Assembly (NCBI GenBank): GCA_945871875.1
Contig: CAMBYC010000006.1
Span: 1-42,454, forward strand
DNA: 42,454 bases
Origin: Sphingobacterium thalpophilum
GTDB lineage: Bacteria > Bacteroidota > Bacteroidia > Chitinophagales > Chitinophagaceae
Direction: 5' to 3'
In this document: piece after piece, positions 25,339 to 33,322 of the stretch
How the letters are laid out: the number at the start of each line of letters is the position of its first letter
Position numbering within the stretch: position 1 is the stretch's first letter
Translations under genes and position numbers: made by a program
The notes under the pieces: model-generated
What the model was told of the DNA's origin: nothing
The model's database searches: none
What the model saw: the letters and a program-made list of their open reading frames with translations, nothing else

Positions 25339-26109
25339 CTATATTTTCGATGCATTCATATCAGGATTGCTAATATTCATCATATAAGAAGCACTTTGCT
25401 CGATGGCATCCATTATTTTTTCCATAATTGCATCAACAGTTTCATTGATATCAAAATGAATAGGTTCTTTAAAGCAAACAGAAAGCATGCATCCCTTTTC
25501 TTTTAGTCTTAACCCTTTTTTACCAAAGGCGTTCCAAAAACCTTTAATTACAATCGGCACAACAATAGGATTGTTTTTCTTAATAATATAAGCTGTTCCT
25601 TTTCTACCGGGTGCAAAAGGTTTAGTTGTGCCTTGAGGAAAAGTAATTACCCAACTTTTGGATAATGTTTCATCTATTTTTTGTGTATCAGAGGTGTCAA
25701 TCTCTCTTTTAATTTCTTTTCCACCTTCACGCCATGTACGTTTGATAGTAATTGCTCCAGCCTTCGCAAGAATTTTACTAATAAAACTGCTATTCATTGT
25801 TTCTTCAGCAGCAATATAATGAACATTTGTAAAAGGGTTTAGTAAATAATAAGGAAGCCCTAGCTTATTAATTTTTCTCCATTTGTGTGCACAAAAAATA
25901 TGAATAAATGTAATAACGTCTGCGAAATATGTTTGGTGATTAGAGACAAAAAGAACGTTTGTTTTAGGCAACTTCTTTAAATGCTCCATTCCGCTAATTT
26001 GAATTTTATTAACAACAGTTAGTCCTGAATATGTAATAAATCCAACCACAGCGTAAAGTATTTTTTTAAGAGGTTGAAATCCTCGCAATCTTTTAACCCA
26101 GTTTAGCAT
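25339..26109 (-). CDS. Lysophospholipid acyltransferase (PlsC family)
   Basis: 256 residues. Acyltransferase motif I NHQTYFAD (the NHx4D box: FVSNHQTYFADVITF), motif III-like FPQGTTKPFAPGRKGTAYI, and VVPIVIKGFWNAFGKKG. One N-terminal hydrophobic segment (ILYAVVGFITYSGLTVV) for membrane association. Predicted to acylate lysophosphatidate or a related glycerolipid; ornithine/glycine lipid acyltransferases share these motifs. Single-gene unit. Confidence 0.87.
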   Translation of the reverse strand: MLNWVKRLRGFQPLKKILYAVVGFITYSGLTVVNKIQISGMEHLKKLPKTNVLFVSNHQTYFADVITFIHIFCAHKWRKINKLGLPYYLLNPFTNVHYIAAEETMNSSFISKILAKAGAITIKRTWREGGKEIKREIDTSDTQKIDETLSKSWVITFPQGTTKPFAPGRKGTAYIIKKNNPIVVPIVIKGFWNAFGKKGLRLKEKGCMLSVCFKEPIHFDINETVDAIMEKIMDAIEQSASYMMNISNPDMNASKI

Positions 26110-26271
26110 GCATCGTTATTGAATAAAAATAGTTGCAATATAGAACAATCCATGTTAATAATCATTATTCAAACATCAAGGTTCTAAATCAACAAATTTA
26201 AATGTACAAAAATTATAGAAATTGTACAAACTAAGTTAAACCATAAGTAATTAATACCAATTAAAAATCAT

Positions 26272-26304
26272 CTAACAACTAACTACTAACAACTAACTAC
26301 TAAT
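26272..26304. repeat. Heptad-based microsatellite upstream of the HAD gene
   Basis: CTAACAACTAACTA twice in tandem (26272-26285, 26286-26299) plus CTAAT: a 14-bp unit made of two 7-bp words. It abuts the TAATTTTG promoter box of the HAD gene. The same words recur at 33199-33319. Confidence 0.8.
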
Positions 26305-26307
26305 CCC

Positions 26308-26315
26308 TAATTTTG
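26308..26315 (+). promoter_or_regulatory. -7 box for the HAD phosphatase gene
   Basis: TAATTTTG, perfect TAnnTTTG match, 6 nt before the ATG at 26322; the -33 region would lie inside the heptad repeat. Confidence 0.5.
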
Positions 26316-26321
26316 CACCAT

Positions 26322-26987
26322 ATGAAAGCAGTAATTTTTGACATGGATGGACTAATTATAGATTCAGAGCCACTTTGGTATGAGGCTGCAGTAGAATGTT
26401 TTAGTCCTTTAGGGATTAAACTTACCCCTAGTTTATATGCAGATTCGGTAGGATTAAGGACTAAAGAATTTGTAGCCTATTGGTTTGAGCAATATCAAAT
26501 TGATTTAACAAAATCAGAAGAAACTATCCATGCAATTAATGAAGTAGTTGTAGATAAAATCCAAAAAAAAGGAGAAGAATTACCGGGAGTACATCAAGTA
26601 TTAGAGATGTTAAAAAAGAAAGAATTTGCAATTGGATTGGCTTCATCATCCCCTTCTAGATTGATTGAAATTGTTTTAAAAAAATTAAATATTGCAAACT
26701 ATTTTGATGCGTTCAGTTCTGCTGAGTTTCTTCCATTTGGAAAACCTCATCCACAAGTATATCTTGATTGTGCAAGTTTGTTGAATATAAAACCTGTGAA
26801 TTGTTTTTGTTTTGAAGATTCATTTTATGGGATGATTGCCGCAAAATCGGCTAGAATGAAATGTGTAGTTGTACCTCATAATGATGTGATTCACCAACCT
26901 AGATGGAATGCTGCAGATATAATATTAAAGTCGTTAATCGAATTTGATGAAGAACAATTAAAATATATAATAAACGGAGCCAATTAA
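26322..26987 (+). CDS. HAD-superfamily phosphatase / beta-phosphoglucomutase-like
   Basis: 221 residues from ATG 26322; the track's TTG at 26313 overlaps the promoter box and is rejected. HAD motif I KAVIFDMDGLIIDSEPLW (nucleophile and acid Asp), motif II Ser in GLASSSPSRLIE, motif III Lys in PFGKPHPQVYLD, motif IV CFEDSFYGMIAA. Cap-type C1 as in beta-phosphoglucomutase and hexitol/2-deoxyglucose-6-phosphate phosphatases (YniC/HxpB). Sugar phosphate hydrolysis is likeliest; substrate not resolved. Confidence 0.88.
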   Translation: MKAVIFDMDGLIIDSEPLWYEAAVECFSPLGIKLTPSLYADSVGLRTKEFVAYWFEQYQIDLTKSEETIHAINEVVVDKIQKKGEELPGVHQVLEMLKKKEFAIGLASSSPSRLIEIVLKKLNIANYFDAFSSAEFLPFGKPHPQVYLDCASLLNIKPVNCFCFEDSFYGMIAAKSARMKCVVVPHNDVIHQPRWNAADIILKSLIEFDEEQLKYIINGAN

Positions 26988-27002
26988 GAGGTTTAAATAA
27001 AA

Positions 27003-27031
27003 AAAATCTCCTGTGGTTAGCAGGAGATTTT
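27003..27031. terminator. Bidirectional terminator between HAD gene and rpsA
   Basis: AAAATCTCCTG (27003-27013), loop TGGTTAG, CAGGAGATTTT (27021-27031), a perfect 11-bp stem flanked by A/T runs between convergent genes. Confidence 0.85.
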
Positions 27032-27058
27032 AATATACTTAAGATGTAGTTGGGATTT

Positions 27059-29038
27059 TTATTCGCCGTCTTCCATTTTCTTTTTAAGTTCAGCAAGAAT
27101 ACTAAGATCACCAAGGGTAGTTTTTTCAACTTTACCTTGTACTTCCTTAACCGCTTTTTTGGTTTTAGCAGCTTCAGCTTTTTTCTCTTTGAATTCAGCA
27201 TCTTTTTCTTCTTGTTTCGCCAATTCCCAAATACGTGAGTGGCTTAAAACAATTCGCTTTTCATTACGATCAAACTCTATAACAATAAAATGCACATTTT
27301 CTTCAGCATTTACAGTTTTACCATCTTCTCTTAACAAATGTCTTGCAGGAGCAAATCCTTCCAAGCCATAAGGCAATTGAACAGTAGCACCTTTTTCATC
27401 TTTACGACTTACAGTACCTTCATGAACAGTTCCAACTGCAAAAGTTTCTTGTAACATGTTCCAAGGATCTTCTTCAAGTTGTTTGTGTCCAAGCTGCAAT
27501 TTCCTATTTTCTTTGTCGATATTCAAAATAGCAACATCAATATGGCCACCTACTTTAGTGTATTCTGATGGGTGATTGAAACGCTTCAACCAGCTTAAGT
27601 CGCTGATGTGAATCATTCCACCAATACCAGGTTCTAACTCAATAAATACGCCATAAGGGGTAATATTCTTAACCAAACCTTTATGACGACTTTCAATAGG
27701 GAATTTAGCTTCAATTTCATTCCAAGGATCAGTAGTCATTTGTTTAATAGACAAACTCATTTTACGAGTTTCCTTATCAAGTGTAACCACTTTTGCTTCA
27801 TGATCATCACCTAATTTGAAGAATTCTTTAGCATTTACTGGAGTATTTGCCCAAGTAATTTCACTAACATGCACCAATCCTTCTACACCAGGTAGAATTT
27901 CAAGGAATGCACCATAGTCTTCAATATTTACAACTTTACCTGCAACGATAGCACCTTCAACAATTGTATCTGGTAAAGTATCCCAAGGATGTGGGGTAAG
28001 TTGCTTTAATCCTAAGCTGATTCTTCTCTTTTCGTCGTCGAAATCTAATACTACAACATTCAACTTTTGGTCTAATTTCAACACCTCTGAAGGGTGAGTG
28101 ATACGACCCCAGCTGATATCAGTAATATACAACAAACCATCTACGCCGCCCAAATCAAGGAATGCACCGAAGTCTGTAATATTTTTAATTGTACCTTCCA
28201 ATACTTGACCTTTTTCTAATTTATTCATGATCTCAACACGTTGTGCTTCGATGTCACTTTCAATTAGTGCTTTGTGTGAAACTACAGCATTCTTAATGGT
28301 TTCGTTGATCTTAACCACTTTAAATTCCATTGTTTTACCTACAAACTGGTCGTAATCTGTAACTGGTTTCACATCAATTTGCGAACCTGGCAAGAAAGTC
28401 TCCATTCCTAAAATGTCAACAATCAAGCCACCTTTAGTTTTGCTTGTAACATAACCTGCAACAACTTCGCCAGTTTTGTGCATTTCAACAATTCTCTCCC
28501 AAGCACGAGTAATACGAGCTTGTTTGCGACTGAGGTGAAGATTTCCTTCTCTGTCTTCTTTTTCTACAACCATTACTTCAACAACATCTCCAACTTTCAG
28601 GTTATTTAAATCCCTGAATTCGTTAAGAGAAATCAATCCATCGCTCTTAAATCCAATGTTAATTACAGCATCGGTTTTGGTTAAAGCAACCAAAATACCA
28701 TCAATCATTTCTCCGTCTGTAATTGTTTTGAATGTGTTTTCATACACATAATCGTACTTTTCTTTTTCCTCTTTAGTGTACGATGTAACATTTCTTTTGT
28801 CAACGCTCCAATCGAAATCGTCATGGGCGGTAACAACTGGCTGAAATACTGGCTTAGCAGCAATTGGTACTGGTGCTGGTGCTTCAATTTCAACAGTTTT
28901 AACTTCTTCTGCAACAACTTCACTAGAAACAACTGGTTCAACAGTTTCTGGAGTTGCATTTTCTACCGGGCTTTCTAAATTTGCCTCGATTTGTTCTGGC
29001 TGGTCAGGGCTGGTTGAGTGTGATTTGTTTTCTTCCAC
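27059..29038 (-). CDS. rpsA: 30S ribosomal protein S1
   Basis: 659 residues, GTG start. Six S1 (OB-fold) repeats can be followed, for example GEMIDGILVALTKTDAVINI, GTIKNITDFGAFLDLGGVDG, GKVVNIEDYGAFLEILPG and GLVKNITPYGVFIELEPG. An acidic/proline-rich N-terminal extension of about 85 residues and a lysine-rich tail flank them, common in this phylum. S1 recruits and unfolds mRNA on the 30S subunit, which matters where Shine-Dalgarno pairing is little used. Start choice: AGGAGG sits 9 nt before the GTG and no in-frame ATG occurs for about the next 100 codons. See the leader entry for regulation. Confidence 0.95.
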   Translation of the reverse strand: MEENKSHSTSPDQPEQIEANLESPVENATPETVEPVVSSEVVAEEVKTVEIEAPAPVPIAAKPVFQPVVTAHDDFDWSVDKRNVTSYTKEEKEKYDYVYENTFKTITDGEMIDGILVALTKTDAVINIGFKSDGLISLNEFRDLNNLKVGDVVEVMVVEKEDREGNLHLSRKQARITRAWERIVEMHKTGEVVAGYVTSKTKGGLIVDILGMETFLPGSQIDVKPVTDYDQFVGKTMEFKVVKINETIKNAVVSHKALIESDIEAQRVEIMNKLEKGQVLEGTIKNITDFGAFLDLGGVDGLLYITDISWGRITHPSEVLKLDQKLNVVVLDFDDEKRRISLGLKQLTPHPWDTLPDTIVEGAIVAGKVVNIEDYGAFLEILPGVEGLVHVSEITWANTPVNAKEFFKLGDDHEAKVVTLDKETRKMSLSIKQMTTDPWNEIEAKFPIESRHKGLVKNITPYGVFIELEPGIGGMIHISDLSWLKRFNHPSEYTKVGGHIDVAILNIDKENRKLQLGHKQLEEDPWNMLQETFAVGTVHEGTVSRKDEKGATVQLPYGLEGFAPARHLLREDGKTVNAEENVHFIVIEFDRNEKRIVLSHSRIWELAKQEEKDAEFKEKKAEAAKTKKAVKEVQGKVEKTTLGDLSILAELKKKMEDGE

Positions 29039-29102
29039 TTATTAAGTCCTCCTTTTGTTAGATTAACAGGTTTTTTTTTCCTGTTTGGGGACTGCAAAGT
29101 TA
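29039..29102 (-). promoter_or_regulatory. rpsA promoter, leader hairpin and strong Shine-Dalgarno
   Basis: Minus strand, in order: -7 box TAACTTTG (29102-29095); hairpin AACAGG - nine A - CCTGTT (29085-29065), placing an A9 single strand in the leader; then AGGAGG (29053-29048) 9 nt before the GTG. A full Shine-Dalgarno is rare among the genes of this window, where most starts have A-rich upstream sequence instead. Autogenous control by S1 binding the A-rich loop is a reasonable inference, not shown. Confidence 0.65.
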
Positions 29103-29618
29103 AATTGTTTTTTTGTAATATGATATTTTTTTAAATAATGATATAATAATTTTACTGAATTGATAATCAGTTATTTATAAATGATAAACAATTAATTGAA
29201 ACCTTACATTACAATTATTTTCAAATAACTATCATAAATCATAAATCAATTTATTTAAAAGTAGCTTTATTAAAATTCTAATAATACATCTTTTTAAAAC
29301 TAAGATTTATGGTTTTATAATTGAATTCTAATACTTACGAGGAAGAAAACAGGATGGAAATAAATTTTAGTTTAAATGAAATGTGCACTAAAAAAGAAAT
29401 TAATCAATAAGACTATTAAATTACTAACACATTAGAAGTTTTAAAAAAATGAAAATGATCTATTTTATTTGACACATTTAAGAAATGTGTAAAAATTATT
29501 GAATAAAAACCATCAAAACCTGCTAAAAATCAATAAAATAAAATAAATAGATTTTTTATGCCTTGAATTTTGAGATTTGTGTTGTCAGGTTGTACTTTGC
29601 AGCCGAATTTACTTATTT
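29103..29618. other. Very AT-rich gap upstream of rpsA and the DinB-like gene
   Basis: About 515 bp with no convincing gene. One small perfect hairpin ACACATTT-AAG-AAATGTGT at 29472-29490. A TACTTTG (29592-29598), preceded at 20 nt by TTTG, may be the promoter of the downstream gene. Otherwise nothing recognised. Confidence 0.5.
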
Positions 29619-30065
29619 ATGATTACTTCTCTGTTAATTGAACTTTACAACAACGAATTTGACAAACTTAATGATGAGTTAATGGCTTATGAATCAGATG
29701 AGTTGATTTGGAAAACCATTGGCGATAATAAAACTACTGCTGGAAACAATTGCCTAATTATTTCAGGATCTTTACAGCAATATATAGGTTCTATGATTGG
29801 AGAATATGAGTACATGCGCAACAAAGAAGCTGAACTCAAAGCAAAAAACATGTCTAAAGAGAGGCTTGCGGAAGAAATATCCAATACCAGAAAAGTAGTA
29901 ATTGCAACCTTAGAAGAGGTTTCTAAAATGGATTTGATGAAAGTTTTTCCAACTACAGAATTTAAAGAACCAGTTACTACTGAATTCTATCTACTTCATT
30001 TGTTAAAAACATTAGGTTTTTATAATGGACAAATAGCATTCCACAGACAACTAATTGCTGGATAA
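29619..30065 (+). CDS. DinB-like/DUF1572-type four-helix protein
   Basis: 148 residues from ATG 29619; the track's 14-residue extension (MCCQVVLCSRIYLF) is upstream of or inside the likely promoter. Mostly helical: LLIELYNNEFDKLNDELMAY, then GNNCLIISGSLQQYIGSMIG, and the C-terminal FYLLHLLKTLGFYNGQIAFHRQL. The DinB-fold metal site is usually three histidines; only His (LLHLL and AFHRQ) positions are evident and the first helix position is Asn, so metal binding is uncertain. Function unknown. Confidence 0.7.
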   Translation: MITSLLIELYNNEFDKLNDELMAYESDELIWKTIGDNKTTAGNNCLIISGSLQQYIGSMIGEYEYMRNKEAELKAKNMSKERLAEEISNTRKVVIATLEEVSKMDLMKVFPTTEFKEPVTTEFYLLHLLKTLGFYNGQIAFHRQLIAG

Positions 30066-30114
30066 ATTTCTGCCTAAAACTATTTTGTTTTTTAATTATA
30101 TATTTTTAAAAAGA

Positions 30115-30191
30115 ATATACAATCAATTATATAAATGCAAAAGTCCAATTAAATTGGATTATATACATTTATATGATTGATTGTTGTATAT
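30115..30191. repeat. Long imperfect inverted repeat with a nested palindrome
   Basis: Outer arms ATATACAATCAATTATATAAATG (30115-30137) and 30166-30191 pair over about 23 bp with a 3-nt bulge and one G-U. Nested inside is TCCAATT-A-AATTGGA (30144-30158). Lies between convergent genes. May be a terminator pair, a REP/MITE-like hairpin, or a cruciform; no T-run consistent with a simple terminator. Confidence 0.75.
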
Positions 30192-30238
30192 ATTAGGTTA
30201 GTAAAAGGATTTATTTATTGAATAAAACCCATTTTAGA

Positions 30239-32356
30239 TTAATCAGTTTCCTCTTCTCTAAGTTGAACGGCTATTAAATCTGCAAGATCAACAGTTATAG
30301 GAATTGCACCAAGTTGTACAATAGCTTTCTTTCCCCGAATTTCCTTAACTGTTCCAACTTGATTGTTTTGTTTCATCAATGCAAGTTCTCCAACAGCAAC
30401 GGCTGTGCCAGTTTCAATATAGCGAGCGTTGAATTTTCTTTTAACTTTTTCGGTAACCTGCTTTTCTTTTTGTTTAAACAATATGCCTTGTAATAATTTC
30501 ATTAAATCACGTTTGTCTTCTTGAGATTCAGACTTACGCCAATCCATTACAATTTGTTTGAGCTTTCGCTCCATATCTTTTAAATACAAAATTCGATCTT
30601 CGGAGATTTTATTTTGCTGTTGCAAAATTTCAACCTGCATCCTATGTTTTTCCTTATTAAGTTCAGTTTCCATTTGCTTTTTCAACCTTTCGTTGGTCTT
30701 GAGCAACTTTTGCAAGTCAGATTCTTTCTCTTCAATCTTTCTTAAATCTTGTTCAGTTCGGTTAAGGAGTTTGTCTAAGCTAAAATGATCATCATCAACT
30801 AATTTTCTTGCTCTATCGATGATTCTTCTTTCCAAACCAATTCTTTCAGCGATCGAAAAAGTATAAGAACTTCCGGGTTTTCCCACAGTAAGTTGGTATA
30901 GAGGCAATAAATTTTGTTCATCAAAAGCCATTGCACCATTTATGATTCCTGAGGTTTTACCAGCCATTACTTTTAGATTTAAGTAATGCGTTGTTACAAT
31001 ACCATAAGCATGTTTTCGCAACAATTCTTCTAAAATTACTTCCGCAAAAGCTCCACCTAAATTTGGATCAGAACCACTTCCCAACTCATCAATGAAAAAC
31101 AAAGTTCGTCCGCTAGCGTTTTCCATGAAATATTTCATATTTTTGAGGTGCGAGCTGTAAGTTGATAATTCAAATTCCAGACTTTGAGTATCGCCAATAT
31201 GAATCATTATTTGTTTAAAAATACCAAATTCAGATCCTGGATCAACAGGAACCAATAATCCAGATTGAACCATCAACTGCAATAAACCCACAGTTTTAAG
31301 GGTAACGGTTTTGCCACCAGCATTTGGACCAGATATCACCAACATCCTTTGCTTTTCGTTCAGCGTTACATTAACCGGCATGGTAACTTTCCCTTGTCTG
31401 CGGTTATACAAATAGAGCAATGGATGAAAAGCTTTAATCAAATGAACTCCAGAACGGTCAGATAAATTTGGCAATGTTGCATTAGTATCAGCCGCCAATT
31501 TTGCTTTTGCCCTAATAAAATCATAAGTACCCAAAATGGAATGCCACTGAACCAATAAAGGTGCATAAACGGAGAGCCTTTGTGTTAGGTCTCGTAAAAT
31601 TCGAATTATTTCCTTTTGTTCTTCACTCTCTAAAGAAAAAATATCATTATTTAATTCGATTGTTTCTTCAGGTTCGATAAAAGTAGTTCGTCGGGTGTCG
31701 CTTTCACCATGCAAAATGCCTTTAACTTGACGTTTGTATTCAGCTTGAACCGCAACTACCCTTCTTCCATTAAGAAAAGATTCGTCAATATCCGCCATAA
31801 ATCCGGCTTTATTGAGCTTCTGGATAATGCGATCGAACATCCTCCTTAGTTCGGTTCTTTTACGAAACAAACTCATACGTATTTTTTGCAAATCATCGGA
31901 TGCATTGTCTTTAACCTGCCCAGATTCATCAAAAATATGATCTATTGAAACCAAAATAGCCTTCTCATAATAAGATTCTGCAATTACTTTATGCAATGCC
32001 GAAAAATTTGTAACCCTTTCTGCATCAAACCATCTGAATATTTTTTGAAGCCCTTCACACAATTTTCGGATTTGCATGAAATCATCTTCCCGAAGCACTG
32101 CTCCTGGAATACCTAATAATTTTAATTCCCTGCTTATATTTAGAATGGAATCATTAGGAAAATACATTGCAGTTCTAATCAACAACAAATATTCATAAGA
32201 TTGACGGAGTTCAAGCTCTATATATTCTCTTCTTGTATGCAAACGCAATTCAGCTGCCAATTGCTTTCCTAATTCAGTTGCACAATATTCCACCACAATT
32301 TGGCGGATCTTCTCAAATTCTAATTGAACGGAGGCCGATTCTGGAAATAACTTCAA
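30239..32356 (-). CDS. MutS2-family ATPase lacking the Smr nuclease domain
   Basis: 705 residues from the proposed TTG at 32356. MutS core and clamp regions, then the ABC-type ATPase: Walker A LVISGPNAGGKTVTLKT, FELSTYSSHLKNM, Walker B LFFIDELGSGSDPNLGG and the His switch in IVTTHYLNLK. A charged coiled coil follows (LRKIEEKESDLQKLLKTNER), then a KOW-like beta domain (GELALMKQNNQVGTVKEIRG). The protein ends at about 65 residues after that start, with no Smr endonuclease domain as in canonical MutS2. MutS2 acts on recombination intermediates or collided ribosomes; which applies here is unknown. The track start (TTG 32374) overlaps the promoter box, so it is rejected. Confidence 0.88.
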   Translation of the reverse strand: MKLFPESASVQLEFEKIRQIVVEYCATELGKQLAAELRLHTRREYIELELRQSYEYLLLIRTAMYFPNDSILNISRELKLLGIPGAVLREDDFMQIRKLCEGLQKIFRWFDAERVTNFSALHKVIAESYYEKAILVSIDHIFDESGQVKDNASDDLQKIRMSLFRKRTELRRMFDRIIQKLNKAGFMADIDESFLNGRRVVAVQAEYKRQVKGILHGESDTRRTTFIEPEETIELNNDIFSLESEEQKEIIRILRDLTQRLSVYAPLLVQWHSILGTYDFIRAKAKLAADTNATLPNLSDRSGVHLIKAFHPLLYLYNRRQGKVTMPVNVTLNEKQRMLVISGPNAGGKTVTLKTVGLLQLMVQSGLLVPVDPGSEFGIFKQIMIHIGDTQSLEFELSTYSSHLKNMKYFMENASGRTLFFIDELGSGSDPNLGGAFAEVILEELLRKHAYGIVTTHYLNLKVMAGKTSGIINGAMAFDEQNLLPLYQLTVGKPGSSYTFSIAERIGLERRIIDRARKLVDDDHFSLDKLLNRTEQDLRKIEEKESDLQKLLKTNERLKKQMETELNKEKHRMQVEILQQQNKISEDRILYLKDMERKLKQIVMDWRKSESQEDKRDLMKLLQGILFKQKEKQVTEKVKRKFNARYIETGTAVAVGELALMKQNNQVGTVKEIRGKKAIVQLGAIPITVDLADLIAVQLREEETD

Positions 32357-32371
32357 TCCTGATTTTTTTTG

Positions 32372-32401
32372 CAAAGTTAGCAGTTTGATTGCTATTTCAA
32401 A
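32372..32401 (-). promoter_or_regulatory. Promoter of the mutS2-like gene
   Basis: Minus strand TTTG (32401-32398), 18-nt spacer, TAACTTTG (32379-32372). The box covers the upstream TTG codon, moving the likely start to TTG 32356, which is preceded by AGGA. Confidence 0.7.
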
Positions 32402-32537
32402 TGGATTATAGAATAAAGGATTGATTAAATAAACTAAACTTTAATTCAATATTTTTGTTTCTAAATCAAATAATTCATCAATAACCATAAATCTTTTAAT
32501 CAATTATCTTACTAATAAATCAAAATGAATATTAATC

Positions 32538-33197
32538 ATGAAGACATTTATCTTTAGTTTTATGAGCCTTTCGATGTTATTAACAGCTTGTGCTCAAAAA
32601 AAAGCTAGCCCTACAGATTTGGAAAAAAACCTTAATAAATCTAAAAATATACAAACATCTATGCAAAAAGATACAGCAACATTTGCCAACGGTTGTTTTT
32701 GGTGTACAGAAGCCATTTTTCAACAATTAAAAGGAGTTGACACTGTAACCAGTGGTTATAGTGGTGGACAAGTAGAAAATCCAACTTACGAACAAGTTTG
32801 CAATAAAAAAACAGGTCATGCAGAAGCATTAAGAATTGTTTTTGACCCTAAAGTGATAAGTTTTGACGAGCTATTAGAAATATTTTGGAGCACGCACGAT
32901 CCAACAACATTGAATCAACAAGGAAATGATGTTGGGCCTCAATACCGTAGTGTTGTATTTTACCACAATGATTTTCAGAAAGAGCGTACAGAACATTTTA
33001 AAGCAGAATTAGAGAAATCTAAAGCTTTTGACAAACCAATTGTTACTGCAATTGAACCTTTTACAAATTTTTACGCTGCAGAAGATTACCATCAAAATTA
33101 TTTCAATAGCAATGGGAATCAACCTTATTGCCATTTTGTAATTAGACCTAAGGTTGAGAAATTTGAAAAAGCTTTTAAGGATAAAATAAAACATTAA
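32538..33197 (+). CDS. msrA: Peptide-methionine (S)-S-oxide reductase, lipoprotein form
   Basis: 219 residues. The signal peptide MKTFIFSFMSLSMLLTAC ends in a lipobox Cys18, so the enzyme is exported and lipidated, unlike the cytoplasmic E. coli MsrA. Catalytic motif GCFWCTEAIFQ holds the nucleophilic Cys; GYSGGQVENPTYEQVCNKKTGHAEA and DPTTLNQQGNDVGPQYRSVVF are the family signatures. Repairs oxidised methionine in envelope proteins with electrons from a thioredoxin-like donor, not encoded nearby. Single gene, ending before the heptad-repeat block. Confidence 0.93.
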   Translation: MKTFIFSFMSLSMLLTACAQKKASPTDLEKNLNKSKNIQTSMQKDTATFANGCFWCTEAIFQQLKGVDTVTSGYSGGQVENPTYEQVCNKKTGHAEALRIVFDPKVISFDELLEIFWSTHDPTTLNQQGNDVGPQYRSVVFYHNDFQKERTEHFKAELEKSKAFDKPIVTAIEPFTNFYAAEDYHQNYFNSNGNQPYCHFVIRPKVEKFEKAFKDKIKH

Positions 33198-33198
33198 A

Positions 33199-33319
33199 GT
33201 TGTTAGTGGTTAGTATTTAGTGGTTAGTATTTAGTGGTTAGAATTTCTAGTTATTTATGACTAACAACTAATTACTAACTACTAACAACTAATTACTAAC
33301 TACTAACAACTAATTACTA
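33199..33319. repeat. Heptad-based direct and inverted repeats between convergent genes
   Basis: Left block 33199-33241: GTTAGTATTTAGTG in tandem, period 14. Right block 33260-33319: ACTAACAACTAATTACTAACT at 33260-33280 and 33281-33301 with a third partial copy, period 21. Both periods are multiples of 7, and the blocks are broadly complementary, so the RNA could fold into a long imperfect hairpin. Same word family as 26272-26304. Confidence 0.85.
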
Positions 33320-33322
33320 TTT

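Noticed and set aside
29354-29410. 18-codon ORF starting ATGGAAATAAATTTT with an AGGA upstream
   Set aside because: Too short, AT-driven composition, no promoter or conservation evidence available.
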